64,000 nucleotides of DNA from Solirubrobacter soli DSM 22325 (GCF_000423665.1 NZ_KE384073.1:307220-371219); one strand, 5' to 3'. Counted from the stretch's first letter, positions 16,805 through 25,510 are shown. Translations and numbers: made by a program. Notes: a model not told the origin generated them from the letters alone.

Positions 16805-17450
16805 ACTGCGGGCCATGCGACGAGCCGAGCGAGTTCATGACCGCCGCGCAGCGCGAACGCGCGATGGCAACCCTGGAAGGCCTCGCCGAACAGTACGCCC
16901 ACGACCTGCTCGGCGACATCCTCGGGAACACCTTCGGGCGGTCCAGTCGGCCGCGGTCACGCAACTCGACGGTGACCATCACCTAGACGCCAAGCACGCC
17001 GCCGCCGATCCGCGCGCGGCCCGAGACTGTCGAGGACCGGACCGGCGCGTGATCACACCTGCTCGTCGTATGCGAACCGGCATGCCGTCTACAGCGCGGC
17101 GACGTTCTGCCCGGTGTGTGGGCTGCGGCCAACGACCGACATCGGGCTGGAACTGATCCAGCCTCACGGGACATGCCGGCAGCGGAAGACCGGATCGAAG
17201 AGGACGAGCGCGAGCGCCCTGCGGGCGGGCGTGTTCGAGCGCCTCGCGGTCGACGTGCTCAAGTCGGTGGTCAGCGTGTTCGAGAGCTTCGCGCGTCAGC
17301 AGTTTCGCGAGCGCGTGTCCAACGCCGAAGAGCTGACCTCCGACAGCGGCGCGGACCGTGGCGACTCTGGCGCGTCGACCTCGAGGGTGGCGACCGGCGC
17401 TACGTGTCGTTCCGGCGCACACCGAGGCGGCGGTCTCGGTGGGGACTAAG
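16805..17450 (+). pseudogene. decayed zinc-ribbon / helical hypothetical gene
   Basis: Several frames carry pieces of one protein. Near 16810-16985: LRYCGPCDEPSEF, then MTAAQRERAMATLEGLAEQY and LLGDILGNTFGRSSR. In another frame near 17050-17340: HTCSSYANRHAVYSAATFCP, followed by VCGLRPTTDIGLELI and VFERLAVDVLKSVVSVFESF. Two CxxC zinc knuckles and a long amphipathic helix are visible. I recall large actinobacterial hypothetical proteins with this layout (zinc ribbon, then a helical domain), but I cannot name the family with certainty. At least two frameshifts and internal stops make it a pseudogene. Confidence 0.5.
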
Positions 17451-17553
17451 CGGGTCGTCACCGAGACCTTTCCCGAGGGCTGCCCCCCTCATGCTGCGCC
17501 ACCGTGCTCTACGGCGAGCCCTGAGCGACGGTCACCCACCACATCCGTGGGCC

Positions 17554-17582
17554 TTGACAGCGGTGCGTGTGAGCACTAACTC
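17554..17582 (+). promoter_or_regulatory. candidate promoter of the mutarotase gene
   Basis: TTGACA at 17554-17559 matches the -35 consensus exactly. TAACTC lies 17 bases downstream (17577-17582) as a weak -10. A good ribosome site (GAGAGGAGA) follows before the ATG at 17618. Confidence 0.4.
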
Positions 17583-17617
17583 TTCCAGCTCGGTTTAGTT
17601 GGGCGAGAGGAGAAATT

Positions 17618-19189
17618 ATGCGTGCACTGAGTTGCGGCGTAGCCGTCGTGCTGCTCACGGGGGTGATGGCCGCGCCTGCGGCGGCCCAAGATCCCGGGGC
17701 GGGAGACTTGTCGATCACGAAGGCGAGCTTCGGCACGGTCGGCACCCAGCCGATCGACCGCTACACGCTCGCCAACCGCAACATGTCGGTCTCGATCATC
17801 ACCTACGGCGCGATCGTGCAGGCCGTCAACGTGCCCGACCGGAGCGGGCAGGTGGCCAACGTCGCGCTCAACTTTGCCGCTATCGCCAACTACACGAGGA
17901 ACGGCGATTACCGGGGCTCGATCGCCGGGCGCTACGCCAACCGCATCGCCAAGGGCCGCTTCACGCTCGACGGCACGCAGTACTCGCTGGACATCAACAA
18001 CAACCCGAACACCCTCCACGGCGGCTACAGCGGCTTCAACACCAAGGTGTGGGCGGCCACGCCGGTCCAGACGCCGGATTCGGTCGGCGTCAAGCTGACG
18101 TACACGTCGCCCGCCGGCGAGGGGTGCACGCCCGGTCGAACCAGTAACCCGCCCTGCTCGACGGGCTTCCCGGGCACCGTGCCCGTCACCGTCGTGTACT
18201 CGCTGGACGCCCGCGACAACCTGCGGATCGACTACTCGGCGACGACCGACGCGCCGACCGTTCTCAACCTCACCAACCACTCCTACTGGATCCTCGGCGG
18301 CGCAGGGTCGGGAACGACCAACAATTACCAGCTCAAGCTCAACGCCGACCGCTACACACCGATCGACAGCACCTCGATCCCGACCGGCGCGCTTGACCCG
18401 GTGGCCGGCACTCCGATGGACTTCCGCGACGTCCACTCGATCGGCGAGCGGATCAACGCGAACTTCCGCGGCTACGACCACAACTGGGTGCTCAACCGGC
18501 TTCCCGGCGATAGCACCAGCCTGGTCGAGGCAGCCACGCTGCGCGATCCGGCCAGCGGCCGCAAGCTGACGGTCTCCACCGATCAGCCGGGGATCCAGTT
18601 CTACTCGAACAACGGCAACGGGGTGGCGCTCGAGACCCAGCACTTCCCGGATTCGCCCAACCGCCCGGACTTCCCCTCGACAGTCCTGCGCCCCGGGGAG
18701 ACGTACAAGAGCACCACGGTCTTCAGCTTCGGGACCGATAACGTCACCCGTGCCTACGACGACGCCGGCGGCACCGTCCCGGCGACGCTTGCGCTCACGC
18801 TCGGGACTCCCGCGACCTTCGGCCCGTTCACGCCCGGCGCGACGAACACCTACGAGTCCTCGACGACCGCCAACGTCATCAGCACCGCCGGCGACGCGAC
18901 GCTGAGCATCGCCGACCCGAGTTCAGTCGCCAACGGCCACCTGGTCAACGGCGCCTTCTCACTGCCCGAGCCGCTCCAGACCCGGGCCCGCAACGCCGCC
19001 AACACCGGCACGACGTACGCCGACGTCGGCTCCTCGGCCTCGCCACTGACCCTGCTGACGTGGAACGGCCCGGTATCCAACGACCCGGTCACGCTCAACT
19101 TCAGCCAGCTGATCAATGCGACCGACGCACTGCGCACCGGTACCTACAGCAAGACGCTGACCCTCACGCTGTCGACCACGACACCGTGA
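17618..19189 (+). CDS. galM: exported aldose 1-epimerase (galactose mutarotase) with extra C-terminal module
   Basis: 523 residues. Signal peptide MRALSCGVAVVLLTGVMAAP with AAA-Q cleavage, so the enzyme is exported, unlike cytoplasmic GalM. Residues about 30-375 are the mutarotase fold: RYANRIAKGRF, NTLHGGYSGF, the catalytic His in NLTNHSYW, GYDHNWVLN, and the catalytic Glu in LETQHFPDSPN. It interconverts alpha and beta sugar anomers. Residues about 385-523 are a beta-rich tail (TVPATLALTLGTPATFGPF through TYSKTLTLTLSTTTP) that is nearly identical to the tail of the phosphoesterase at 21931. The start has a clear GAGAGGAGA site. Confidence 0.88.
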   Translation: MRALSCGVAVVLLTGVMAAPAAAQDPGAGDLSITKASFGTVGTQPIDRYTLANRNMSVSIITYGAIVQAVNVPDRSGQVANVALNFAAIANYTRNGDYRGSIAGRYANRIAKGRFTLDGTQYSLDINNNPNTLHGGYSGFNTKVWAATPVQTPDSVGVKLTYTSPAGEGCTPGRTSNPPCSTGFPGTVPVTVVYSLDARDNLRIDYSATTDAPTVLNLTNHSYWILGGAGSGTTNNYQLKLNADRYTPIDSTSIPTGALDPVAGTPMDFRDVHSIGERINANFRGYDHNWVLNRLPGDSTSLVEAATLRDPASGRKLTVSTDQPGIQFYSNNGNGVALETQHFPDSPNRPDFPSTVLRPGETYKSTTVFSFGTDNVTRAYDDAGGTVPATLALTLGTPATFGPFTPGATNTYESSTTANVISTAGDATLSIADPSSVANGHLVNGAFSLPEPLQTRARNAANTGTTYADVGSSASPLTLLTWNGPVSNDPVTLNFSQLINATDALRTGTYSKTLTLTLSTTTP

Positions 19190-19400
19190 TCGCCGGCGGC
19201 CGCGACGCGCTGGTTCAGCGCGTTGCGGCCGTCCAGGTCATCCTCGTCGCCGAGCAGCGCAGAGAACGAGCCGCGCACCGCTGCGGTGTGCCGACGCGTC
19301 GTCCACGTCGGTCTCGCGCCGATCGAGGAAGCCCATCGGGTCCAGCCATCCCTTCTCGCGACAGTAGACGTCGAACCTGATCTGCGGGTACTGCGACTAC
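19190..19400. other. intergenic stretch with weak coding traces
   Basis: A minus-strand frame reads CREKGWLDPMGFLDRRETD, which looks protein-like, but it is short and soon ends. I cannot assign it. It may be another gene remnant. Confidence 0.3.
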
Positions 19401-19702
19401 GTGGCGTCTTTTCAGCGTGCCGTCGATGTTGCTCCAGAGTCGGTCTGGGCGGTGCTGGAGGACCCGGAGGCGTATCCGAAGTGGATGGCAGGGAAAATCG
19501 ATGTGCAGCAGGCCATGGGCAGTTGGCCGGCCGCGGGGGCCTCGTTCGATTTCTCGTTTCTTTGGGGACCGTTCCGACGTTCGGGGCGCGCGACCGCCTG
19601 CGCAGCCTCGGAATGTCCGGTTATGTCTGGGTAGCCGGACCGCTGGCGAACGCCCGGTCGCTCGAGCGATTGGAAGGACTTGCGGCCGTCGCCGCTCGCT
19701 GA
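19401..19702 (+). pseudogene. SRPBCC (polyketide-cyclase-like) gene, frameshifted
   Basis: The first frame gives FQRAVDVAPESVWAVLEDPE and AYPKWMAGKIDVQQ, the typical start of a START/SRPBCC lipid-binding protein. Around 19560-19600 the reading moves to another frame that ends SLERLEGLAAVAAR, the usual C-terminal helix of the family. The middle of the beta sheet is missing, so the gene is both shortened and frameshifted. Confidence 0.6.
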
Positions 19703-19777
19703 GGCGCGAACTACTCCATGTCTCGTCGCTATCGGACGAGCGCGAGAACGCGTGGTGGCCAGCTGCGCCCGGCGGTT

Positions 19778-21016
19778 CTACGTCGAGTAGCTTTCGAAGC
19801 TGCTGCCGTCCGGGCCGGCACGGACGACCCGGTGCAGAGCGCTGCCGCGCCGCCACTGCTTCCAGGACTTGAACCACATAGTCCAGCCGTTATCGAACGT
19901 GCCTGCGCGCGAGCTACCGGTGACGGTGACCGGGTCGCCGGGGATGGACATCGCGTAGTAGCTGGCGGCGGCTTCGGGCGACATGTTGATGCAGCCGTGC
20001 GACACGTTGGTCGACCCCTGCGAGCCCACCGACCACGACGCGGCGTGCAGGTAGACGCCGCTCCAAGTGATCCGCACGGCGTAGGGGACCTGCATGTCGT
20101 AGTCCTCGCCGATCATCCGGACCGGGTTGCCCTTCTCGATCGAGAGGTAGGTGCCGTTGGGCGTATCGTCGCCCGGCCGTCCCGTGCTGATCGGCCAGCG
20201 GGCGTAGCGCTTGCCGTCGCGATACACGGTCATGGAATGTTTGGCGGTGCTGGCGAAGACCTTCAACGATCGGCCGATGCGGATCGTCCCGCTGAGATCC
20301 CGGGCGCCGAAGACGCCCGGCGCGGCTTGCACTCCGTTGACGTGTGCGGTGAAGCGCACACGCGTGTGCGGGCGCCAGTACCGCCGTGGTCGGAAGTACA
20401 GACACAGCGGCACGATGCCGCACGAGTCATCCCAGAACCACGATCCGACAACGCGTCGCGACGTCCGGATCTCCAGCGACCGCTCTACCGCCTTGCGATT
20501 GGTCACCGGCTCGTCGAAGTAGAAGATCAGCGGCATCCCTACGCCGTAGGTACCGTCGTTGACCAGGATCGTGCGCGGCGCGAACGTGCGCTTGGGCGTC
20601 AGGGTCCGAAAGGCGCGGCGGCGTGTGACGTGCCGGCCGTCCGGCCCGGTGGCCGTCGCGGTGACGCGGTAGGACCGGGAGACGCCGAGCGCCCACCGGC
20701 TGCGCCAGACGGTCTTGGCCGCGTTCAGCGTTCCAGCCACCGCGTCTCCGCCGCTGCGCACGGTGACCTTCGCAAGCGTGCCACCGGTTGCCCGCACGAT
20801 GATCCCGCGATCCGGCCGCACGTCGACGCCGCCACGGCTGGGGGAGATCGACACCCGCACAAGGGACGGGCGAGGCGTGGGACTCGCCGACGCCTCGGCA
20901 GCAGCGGCCCGGTGCGACGGTTTCCCGGCGGGAGCGGCCGTCTGCGCACGGCCGCTCGAGCAGCCGGCCAGCACCGCGCCGAGTGCGAGCACAACCGGAA
21001 GGGTGGACGCGCGCAC
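19778..21016 (-). CDS. L,D-transpeptidase lipoprotein (Ig-like + YkuD)
   Basis: 412 residues from GTG at 21016; the longer open frame upstream lacks a signal sequence. VRASTLPVVLALGAVLAGCS is a lipoprotein signal with lipobox LAGC. Two Ig-like beta domains follow (about 50-260), and then the YkuD catalytic domain (about 265-385), with LHAASWSVGSQ and the active-site SHGCINMS (His and nucleophile Cys). The C-terminal cap (DNGWTMWFKSWKQW) matches mycobacterial Ldt enzymes. Ldt proteins make 3-3 peptidoglycan cross-links outside the cytoplasmic membrane. It lies between two exported enzymes. Upstream Shine-Dalgarno is weak. Confidence 0.9.
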   Translation of the reverse strand: MRASTLPVVLALGAVLAGCSSGRAQTAAPAGKPSHRAAAAEASASPTPRPSLVRVSISPSRGGVDVRPDRGIIVRATGGTLAKVTVRSGGDAVAGTLNAAKTVWRSRWALGVSRSYRVTATATGPDGRHVTRRRAFRTLTPKRTFAPRTILVNDGTYGVGMPLIFYFDEPVTNRKAVERSLEIRTSRRVVGSWFWDDSCGIVPLCLYFRPRRYWRPHTRVRFTAHVNGVQAAPGVFGARDLSGTIRIGRSLKVFASTAKHSMTVYRDGKRYARWPISTGRPGDDTPNGTYLSIEKGNPVRMIGEDYDMQVPYAVRITWSGVYLHAASWSVGSQGSTNVSHGCINMSPEAAASYYAMSIPGDPVTVTGSSRAGTFDNGWTMWFKSWKQWRRGSALHRVVRAGPDGSSFESYST

Positions 21017-21414
21017 GGGCCGCAGCTTACGCGGCGTCACGGCCCGAGCTCCGCCGATCACGCGGTCGCCTGCGTTGGCGGCGACGACGTGCGCAACACG
21101 GCATGCTCGGACACGCAGCCTAGTTCGCGCCCCGCGCTTCGGGACCTCCACGTCGTGGGAATCCCAGACTGACCCGACGCCGAGCGATATGGCAGATCCT
21201 TCTCCCATCGACGCAGCGGGACAACCGGCTCGACGGCGCCCGCAAAGATGCGCTCCTCGACGGTTCCGGCACGCTGGCCCGGCGCCGGTGACCGGCCCCG
21301 GCTGTCGCAACGGACGAGAAGGGACAGTGCTCCTTCGCGACGGACTCGGCACCCGTCTTGACGCGGGTTGTCGGCTCGCGCGTGGGCAACCTGTTCAATG
21401 CCGTGTGACCCGGG
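21017..21414. other. intergenic stretch, no gene recognised
   Basis: About 400 bases upstream of the L,D-transpeptidase. Open frames exist on both strands but none has recognisable protein sequence. Probably decayed DNA plus the transpeptidase promoter. Confidence 0.35.
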
Positions 21415-21619
21415 ATGACGGTGAGGCGACCGACGCCGTTCTTGACCGTAGGACTGCCGGGGACCGGCAAGACGACGGCCGCTCGACGCATAGAAGCCGA
21501 GCGCGGGGCATGCGGCTCACCAAGGACGAATGGGTCAAAGCGCTCTACGGCCGGCAGACGCCTGATCGAGATTGGGCTGCGCGTCCTCGATCTCGGCATC
21601 AACGTGGTGATCGACTTCG
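21415..21619 (+). pseudogene. P-loop kinase-like ATPase, truncated
   Basis: MTVRRPTPFLTVGLPGTGKT carries a perfect Walker A (GLPGTGKT), followed by TAARRIEAERGA. A frameshifted piece reads MRLTKDEWVKALYG in another frame. The first frame then resumes with RLIEIGLRVLDLGINVVIDF. These match small AAA/zeta-toxin-like kinases. The remainder of the protein is missing: the sequence runs directly into a VapC fragment at 21620. Confidence 0.65.
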
Positions 21620-21805
21620 GACCCCGACGACGCCGACATCGCGATCGCCGCGATCACCGCCTCTGAGCTGCTCGTCGGCGTCGAGGTCGCCGACGCGCAG
21701 CGCCGACCAGCTCGCGCGGCGACCGTCGACGCGATCGACGTCATCGCCTTCGACATCGACGTCGCCCGCCACCACGCGGCCTCCTGGCCGTCGATCATCG
21801 CGTGA
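21620..21805 (+). pseudogene. VapC fragment, second copy
   Basis: DDADIAIAAITASELLVGVE and VIAFDIDVARHHAA are close to residues 30-90 of the intact toxin at 16101 and are also similar at nucleotide level. The start, a 12-base internal piece (ILATF region) and the last two acidic motifs are missing; just downstream, another frame still reads VDHRVIP, the toxin's C-terminus. It cannot be active. It is fused in frame-like fashion to the kinase remnant. Confidence 0.7.
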
Positions 21806-21930
21806 TCCCTGACGACTGGCCGACCGCCCCGGTTGCCTCGCGATCGTCCTCCGAGTAGCGTTCGCTGAGCGCGCGTGATCGTGGGCGGCGGCGCGGCTGC
21901 CGCGGGTTGGATCATGACGGAGGTGTAGGA

Positions 21931-24084
21931 GTGTTCGGCACACGTTCGTTGGGCGTGCTCGCTGCTGCGGCGGCGCTGGGAGCCGGGATGGCGGCGGTCG
22001 CGTCGGCGGCCGACGGTCCGGGAGCGGACCGGTTGGCGCAGGTCAACCACGTCGTGGTGATCTACCAGGAGAACCACAGCTTCGACAACCTCTACGGCGG
22101 CTGGGAGGCTGTGCGCGGTCGCGGCGCGGCGGATGCGGCCCACACCGTCCAGGTCAACCAGGCCGGGACGCCGTACACGTGCCTGCTGCAGAACGATGTC
22201 AATCTCGCCGTGCCGCCGCAGTCCCAGACGTGCACGGACACGACCACCGGCACGTCGTTCGCGAGCCACTTCACGAACGCGCCGTTCGCGATCGACAGCT
22301 TCATCGGCGCGACCGCGACGACCTGTCCGGCACCGGGCGTCTTCGCGCCCAATGGCGTCCTGAACGGCACCGGCCTGCCGGGCGGGTGCACGCGCGACCT
22401 GGTCCACCGCTACTACCAGGAGCCGTACCAGCTCGACAACGGCAAGCAGGACCGCTACGTCACCGCCAGCGACGCCGTCGGGCTCACGATGGGCTACTAC
22501 GACACCCAGAAACTTCCCATCTACACCTATCTGCACGCCGCGGGCCATCCGCGCTACGCGATCGCCGACATGTTCTTCCAGTCGGCGTTCGGCGGCTCGT
22601 TCCTCAACCATCAGTGGCTGATCGCGGCGCGCACGCCCGGGTGGCCGAACGCGCTCAACGACGGCAGCGCCGACGACCTGCACTCCGTGCTGGACGCCAG
22701 CGGGATGCCGACCAGCACGCCGCTGTACACCTCGACGGTCAACGGCGATCGCGCGCTGACGCAGTCCTGCGCCCCACCCGCCAACCGCGCCCCGCTGCAG
22801 CCGGCCTACACGTGCGGTGACTTCGCCGTCAACACGACGCAGCCGCCGTATCAGCCCTACGCGCCGGGGACGGCGCCGGCCCGGCGGCTACCGCCGCAGA
22901 CGACGCCGACGATCGGCGACCGCCTGAGCGCCAAGGGCGTCGACTGGGCGTGGTACTCGGGCGGCTGGTCGAACGCCAACGGCGACGTCGGCGGCCCCGG
23001 CTGGACGAACGGCACCGGCACGACCTGCACCGACCCGGACACCGCCACCGGCGCCGTCTTCCCCAACTGCCCGGGCAAGCTGTTCCAGTACCACCACCAG
23101 CCGTTCAACTACTTCGCCAGCTTCGCGCCCGGGACCGCCGCGCGCACCGCGCACCTGCGCGACGAGCAGGAGTTCATCGCCGCCGCGAACGGCTCCCGGA
23201 CGAGCTGTGCGCTGAAGCCCGTCAGCTTCATCAAGCCCCAGGGCGCCGAGAACGAGCATCCGGGCTATGCCAGCGTCACGCAGGGCGGCGACCACCTGGT
23301 CAGCCTGCTCAAGGCGATCAACGGCAGCGCCTGCGCCAAGGACACGATGGTCATCGTCACCTACGACGAGTTCGGCGGGCAGTGGGATCACGTCCCGCCG
23401 CCCGGGCAGGGCGGCGCGCCGGGCCCGCACGACCAGTGGGGGCCGGGAACGCGCATCCCCGCGCTCGTCGTCGCGCCCCAGCTGCGCGGTGACTTCGTGG
23501 TCGACCACACGAGCTATGACACGACCTCGATCCTGACGACGATCGAGCAGCGCTTCGGGCTCGACGCCGTGGCGACGCGCGACGCGCAGGTCAACAGCCT
23601 CGCCAACGTGTTCGACCAGCACGGCGTCAACGGCGACAGCACGCCCGTCGACGGCGGCGTCAGCGGCACGGTCCCGGCGACGCTCAGCCTCGCCCTCGGC
23701 GTGCCCGCGAGCTTCGGGCCGTTCACGCCGGGTGTCACGAAGACCTACGAGGCCTCGACGAGCGCCACCGTCACCTCGACGGCGGGCGACGCCACGCTCT
23801 CCGTCGCCGACCCCAGCACAAACGCCACCGGCCACCTCGTCAACGGCACGTTCTCCCTGCCACAGCCGCTGCAGGCCCGCGCCCGCAACGCCGCGAACAC
23901 CGGCACCGCGTACAACAACGTCGGCTCCAGCGCGTCGCCGCTGAACCTCCTCACCTACAGCGGCCCCGTGTCCAACGACGCGGTGACGCTGCAGTTCAGC
24001 CAGCTCATCAACTCGGGCGACCCGCTCCGCACCGGCACCTACAGCAAGACCCTGACCTTCACCCTCTCGACGACGAACCCGTGA
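21931..24084 (+). CDS. exported phosphoesterase (phospholipase C / acid phosphatase family) with C-terminal module
   Basis: 717 residues from GTG at 21931, 7 bases after GGAGG (21919-21923); the longer TTG start at 21907 lacks a site. Signal peptide with ASA-A type cleavage (GMAAVASAADGPG). Residues about 35-570 are the PF04185 phosphoesterase fold: VVVIYQENHSFDNLYGGW with the metal-binding Glu-Asn and catalytic region, and IVTYDEFGGQWDHVPPPGQG with the second metal site. These enzymes hydrolyse phospholipids or phosphate esters outside the cell. Residues about 575-717 repeat the tail of the mutarotase at 17618 (TVPATLSLALGVPASFGPF to TYSKTLTFTLSTTNP). Confidence 0.88.
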   Translation: MFGTRSLGVLAAAAALGAGMAAVASAADGPGADRLAQVNHVVVIYQENHSFDNLYGGWEAVRGRGAADAAHTVQVNQAGTPYTCLLQNDVNLAVPPQSQTCTDTTTGTSFASHFTNAPFAIDSFIGATATTCPAPGVFAPNGVLNGTGLPGGCTRDLVHRYYQEPYQLDNGKQDRYVTASDAVGLTMGYYDTQKLPIYTYLHAAGHPRYAIADMFFQSAFGGSFLNHQWLIAARTPGWPNALNDGSADDLHSVLDASGMPTSTPLYTSTVNGDRALTQSCAPPANRAPLQPAYTCGDFAVNTTQPPYQPYAPGTAPARRLPPQTTPTIGDRLSAKGVDWAWYSGGWSNANGDVGGPGWTNGTGTTCTDPDTATGAVFPNCPGKLFQYHHQPFNYFASFAPGTAARTAHLRDEQEFIAAANGSRTSCALKPVSFIKPQGAENEHPGYASVTQGGDHLVSLLKAINGSACAKDTMVIVTYDEFGGQWDHVPPPGQGGAPGPHDQWGPGTRIPALVVAPQLRGDFVVDHTSYDTTSILTTIEQRFGLDAVATRDAQVNSLANVFDQHGVNGDSTPVDGGVSGTVPATLSLALGVPASFGPFTPGVTKTYEASTSATVTSTAGDATLSVADPSTNATGHLVNGTFSLPQPLQARARNAANTGTAYNNVGSSASPLNLLTYSGPVSNDAVTLQFSQLINSGDPLRTGTYSKTLTFTLSTTNP

Positions 24085-24183
24085 GCGTGCGCGCCGGCCG
24101 CCGCCCCCGCGCGGCGGCCGGCGCCGGTCCCCTGCCCGCTGCCCGGCGGCGGACTGTCGACTCGCTCTTCGGATGCGCTACCA

Positions 24184-24297
24184 ATGAGTCCGGTGGCGGA
24201 CGTGACCCTCTACACCAAGCCGATGTGCCGGCACGGCTTCCGCGCCAAGCGGCGCTTGCGTCGTCACGGCGTCACGATCCACGAGATCCACTGCTGA
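24184..24297 (+). pseudogene. glutaredoxin-like fragment
   Basis: 37 residues: MSPVADVTLYTKPMCRHGFR, then AKRRLRRHGVTIHEIHC and stop. This is the first beta-alpha-beta unit of glutaredoxin, with the CxxC active site reduced to C-R-H-G. The rest of the roughly 80-residue fold is absent, so it is a remnant. Confidence 0.5.
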
Positions 24298-24314
24298 GAA
24301 CTCCGCCAGCGGTG

Positions 24315-24365
24315 GGGGGTGGCAAGGAAAACCTCACCCAGAGGACGGTTTTCCTGTCCACCCCC
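24315..24365. repeat. imperfect inverted repeat (19-bp stem, 13-base loop)
   Basis: GGTGGCAAGGAAAACC at 24318-24333 is inverted as GGTTTTCCTGTCCACC at 24347-24362, with three more G-C pairs outside. Two mismatches. It sits between a gene remnant and the 24392 gene; it could act as a transcription terminator or be a mobile-element relic. Confidence 0.5.
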
Positions 24366-24391
24366 GCCGAACCGGTCAGCGCGCCGCCGTC

Positions 24392-24688
24392 GTGAAGTGC
24401 GGATATCGTCGCGCCGTGCTCGACGCGGGTCGAACTCGCCGCCGCCCACACTGGCCGGCGACCCCGCTCGTCGAGTGCCCGCAGATCCTCGACGGCCGCT
24501 CGCAGGCCCAGGTGAAGGCCCTGCTCGGCGCCGCCGACGACGATCGCGGGATCGACGACTGGATCTACGACCTCGGCACCGTCGACGCGAGCCTGTTCGG
24601 CAACTTCCTCTCTGCCATGCCGACCCTTGTCGTCCGATTCGACGCATCGAACCGCGTCACCGGCGTCACCGCTGTCGGCATCGATTAG
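24392..24688 (+). CDS. small BamE/SmpA-like hypothetical protein
   Basis: 98 residues from GTG. After a basic N-terminus the sequence LDGRSQAQVKALLGAADDD and IDDWIYDLG, ending LVVRFDASNRVTGVTAVGID, follows the pattern of the small BamE-like fold (G-x-S/T-x-x-x-V-x-x-L-L-G ... Y-x-L-G ... F-x-x-x-x-V). No signal peptide or lipobox is visible, so it is probably not an outer-membrane lipoprotein; such folds also occur in cytoplasmic or exported actinobacterial proteins. Start uncertain. Confidence 0.5.
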   Translation: MKCGYRRAVLDAGRTRRRPHWPATPLVECPQILDGRSQAQVKALLGAADDDRGIDDWIYDLGTVDASLFGNFLSAMPTLVVRFDASNRVTGVTAVGID

Positions 24689-24694
24689 AGGCGT

Positions 24695-25510
24695 CTACCG
24701 GCGCTTGTCGGCCTGCTTGGAGATCGCGGCGAGCTTGCGCTTGGCGTTGGCGAGGCGTTCGGCGTACGGCGCCTTAGGCGCGTCGGGGGAGGGAACGCAG
24801 TAGGCGATCGCCAGCAGCGAGCCGTCGGCGAGCTCGGGGTTGTCCGGGTCCGCCCAGTTGACGCCTGAGACGAGCCACGCGCCGTTCTCCTGATCCGGGG
24901 CGTTGTAGTAGACCTCGCCGAGAGAGACGACGTTCTGGAAGAAGCCACCTGAGACGACGGTCTGGCCGTCCGGGCACACGGCCTCGGCGTCGGCGAGCCA
25001 CTCGTCGTCCGAGGAGCCGTTCGGCACGACGTCGCCCACGACGCGAGTGACGTTCGCGACGCCGCCTGCTCCCGGGTCGCCCTTCGGCCCCTGGACGCCC
25101 GGGTCACCCTTGTCGCCCTTCGCACCCGGATCGCCCTTGTCGCCCTTCGCACCCGCAGCGCCTGCCGCGCCCGTGTCGCCCTTGGGACCCTGTTCGCCCG
25201 GATCGCCCTTGTCGCCCTTGGCCCCCGCACCGGGGGAGCCGAGGACGTTCGTGCCCGGGTCGCCCTTCGGGCCGGCGGGGCCGGCCGGGCCGGTGGCGCC
25301 CGCGGGGCCGGCGGGCCCGGTCATCCCATTCCGCGCCGAGGCGGACAGGTTGGCGGTGGAGATCGTGCCGGCCTTGATGTCCTTGGACGTGATCGTGCCG
25401 TCCTTGATCTGCGCGCTGGTGATCTGGCCCGCGGCGTAGGCCCCTCCGCCGCCCGCGAGCATGCCGACCAGTGCGATGCTCACGCCCGCTTTGACCCCGT
25501 GCAGCTTCAT
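24695..25510 (-). CDS. exported collagen-like repeat protein
   Basis: 271 residues from the ATG at 25510, with GAAGGGA upstream. A signal peptide-like start (VSIALVGMLAGGGGAYAAG) is followed by QITSAQIKDGTITSKDIKAG, a repeated unit common at the start of actinobacterial exported collagen-like proteins. Residues 65-150 are mostly Gly-X-Y triplets rich in GPA, GDK, GDP and GPK, interrupted once around TNVLGSPGAG. The C-terminal 120 residues are a globular domain with two cysteines (VCPDGQTVVSGGF; AYCVPSP) that may be paired. It is likely to be a surface or extracellular trimer. The ends of the Gly-X-Y tract make the coding frame certain. Confidence 0.85.
   Translation of the reverse strand: MKLHGVKAGVSIALVGMLAGGGGAYAAGQITSAQIKDGTITSKDIKAGTISTANLSASARNGMTGPAGPAGATGPAGPAGPKGDPGTNVLGSPGAGAKGDKGDPGEQGPKGDTGAAGAAGAKGDKGDPGAKGDKGDPGVQGPKGDPGAGGVANVTRVVGDVVPNGSSDDEWLADAEAVCPDGQTVVSGGFFQNVVSLGEVYYNAPDQENGAWLVSGVNWADPDNPELADGSLLAIAYCVPSPDAPKAPYAERLANAKRKLAAISKQADKRR

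Noticed and set aside
24081..24395. 104-residue ORF after the phosphoesterase
   Set aside because: Pro/Arg-rich, no motif, overlaps the glutaredoxin stub in another frame and an inverted repeat.
15478..24400. Prophage or integrative element still mobile
   Set aside because: Only a 60-residue integrase stub is left; no structural phage, relaxase or complete transposase gene is present.
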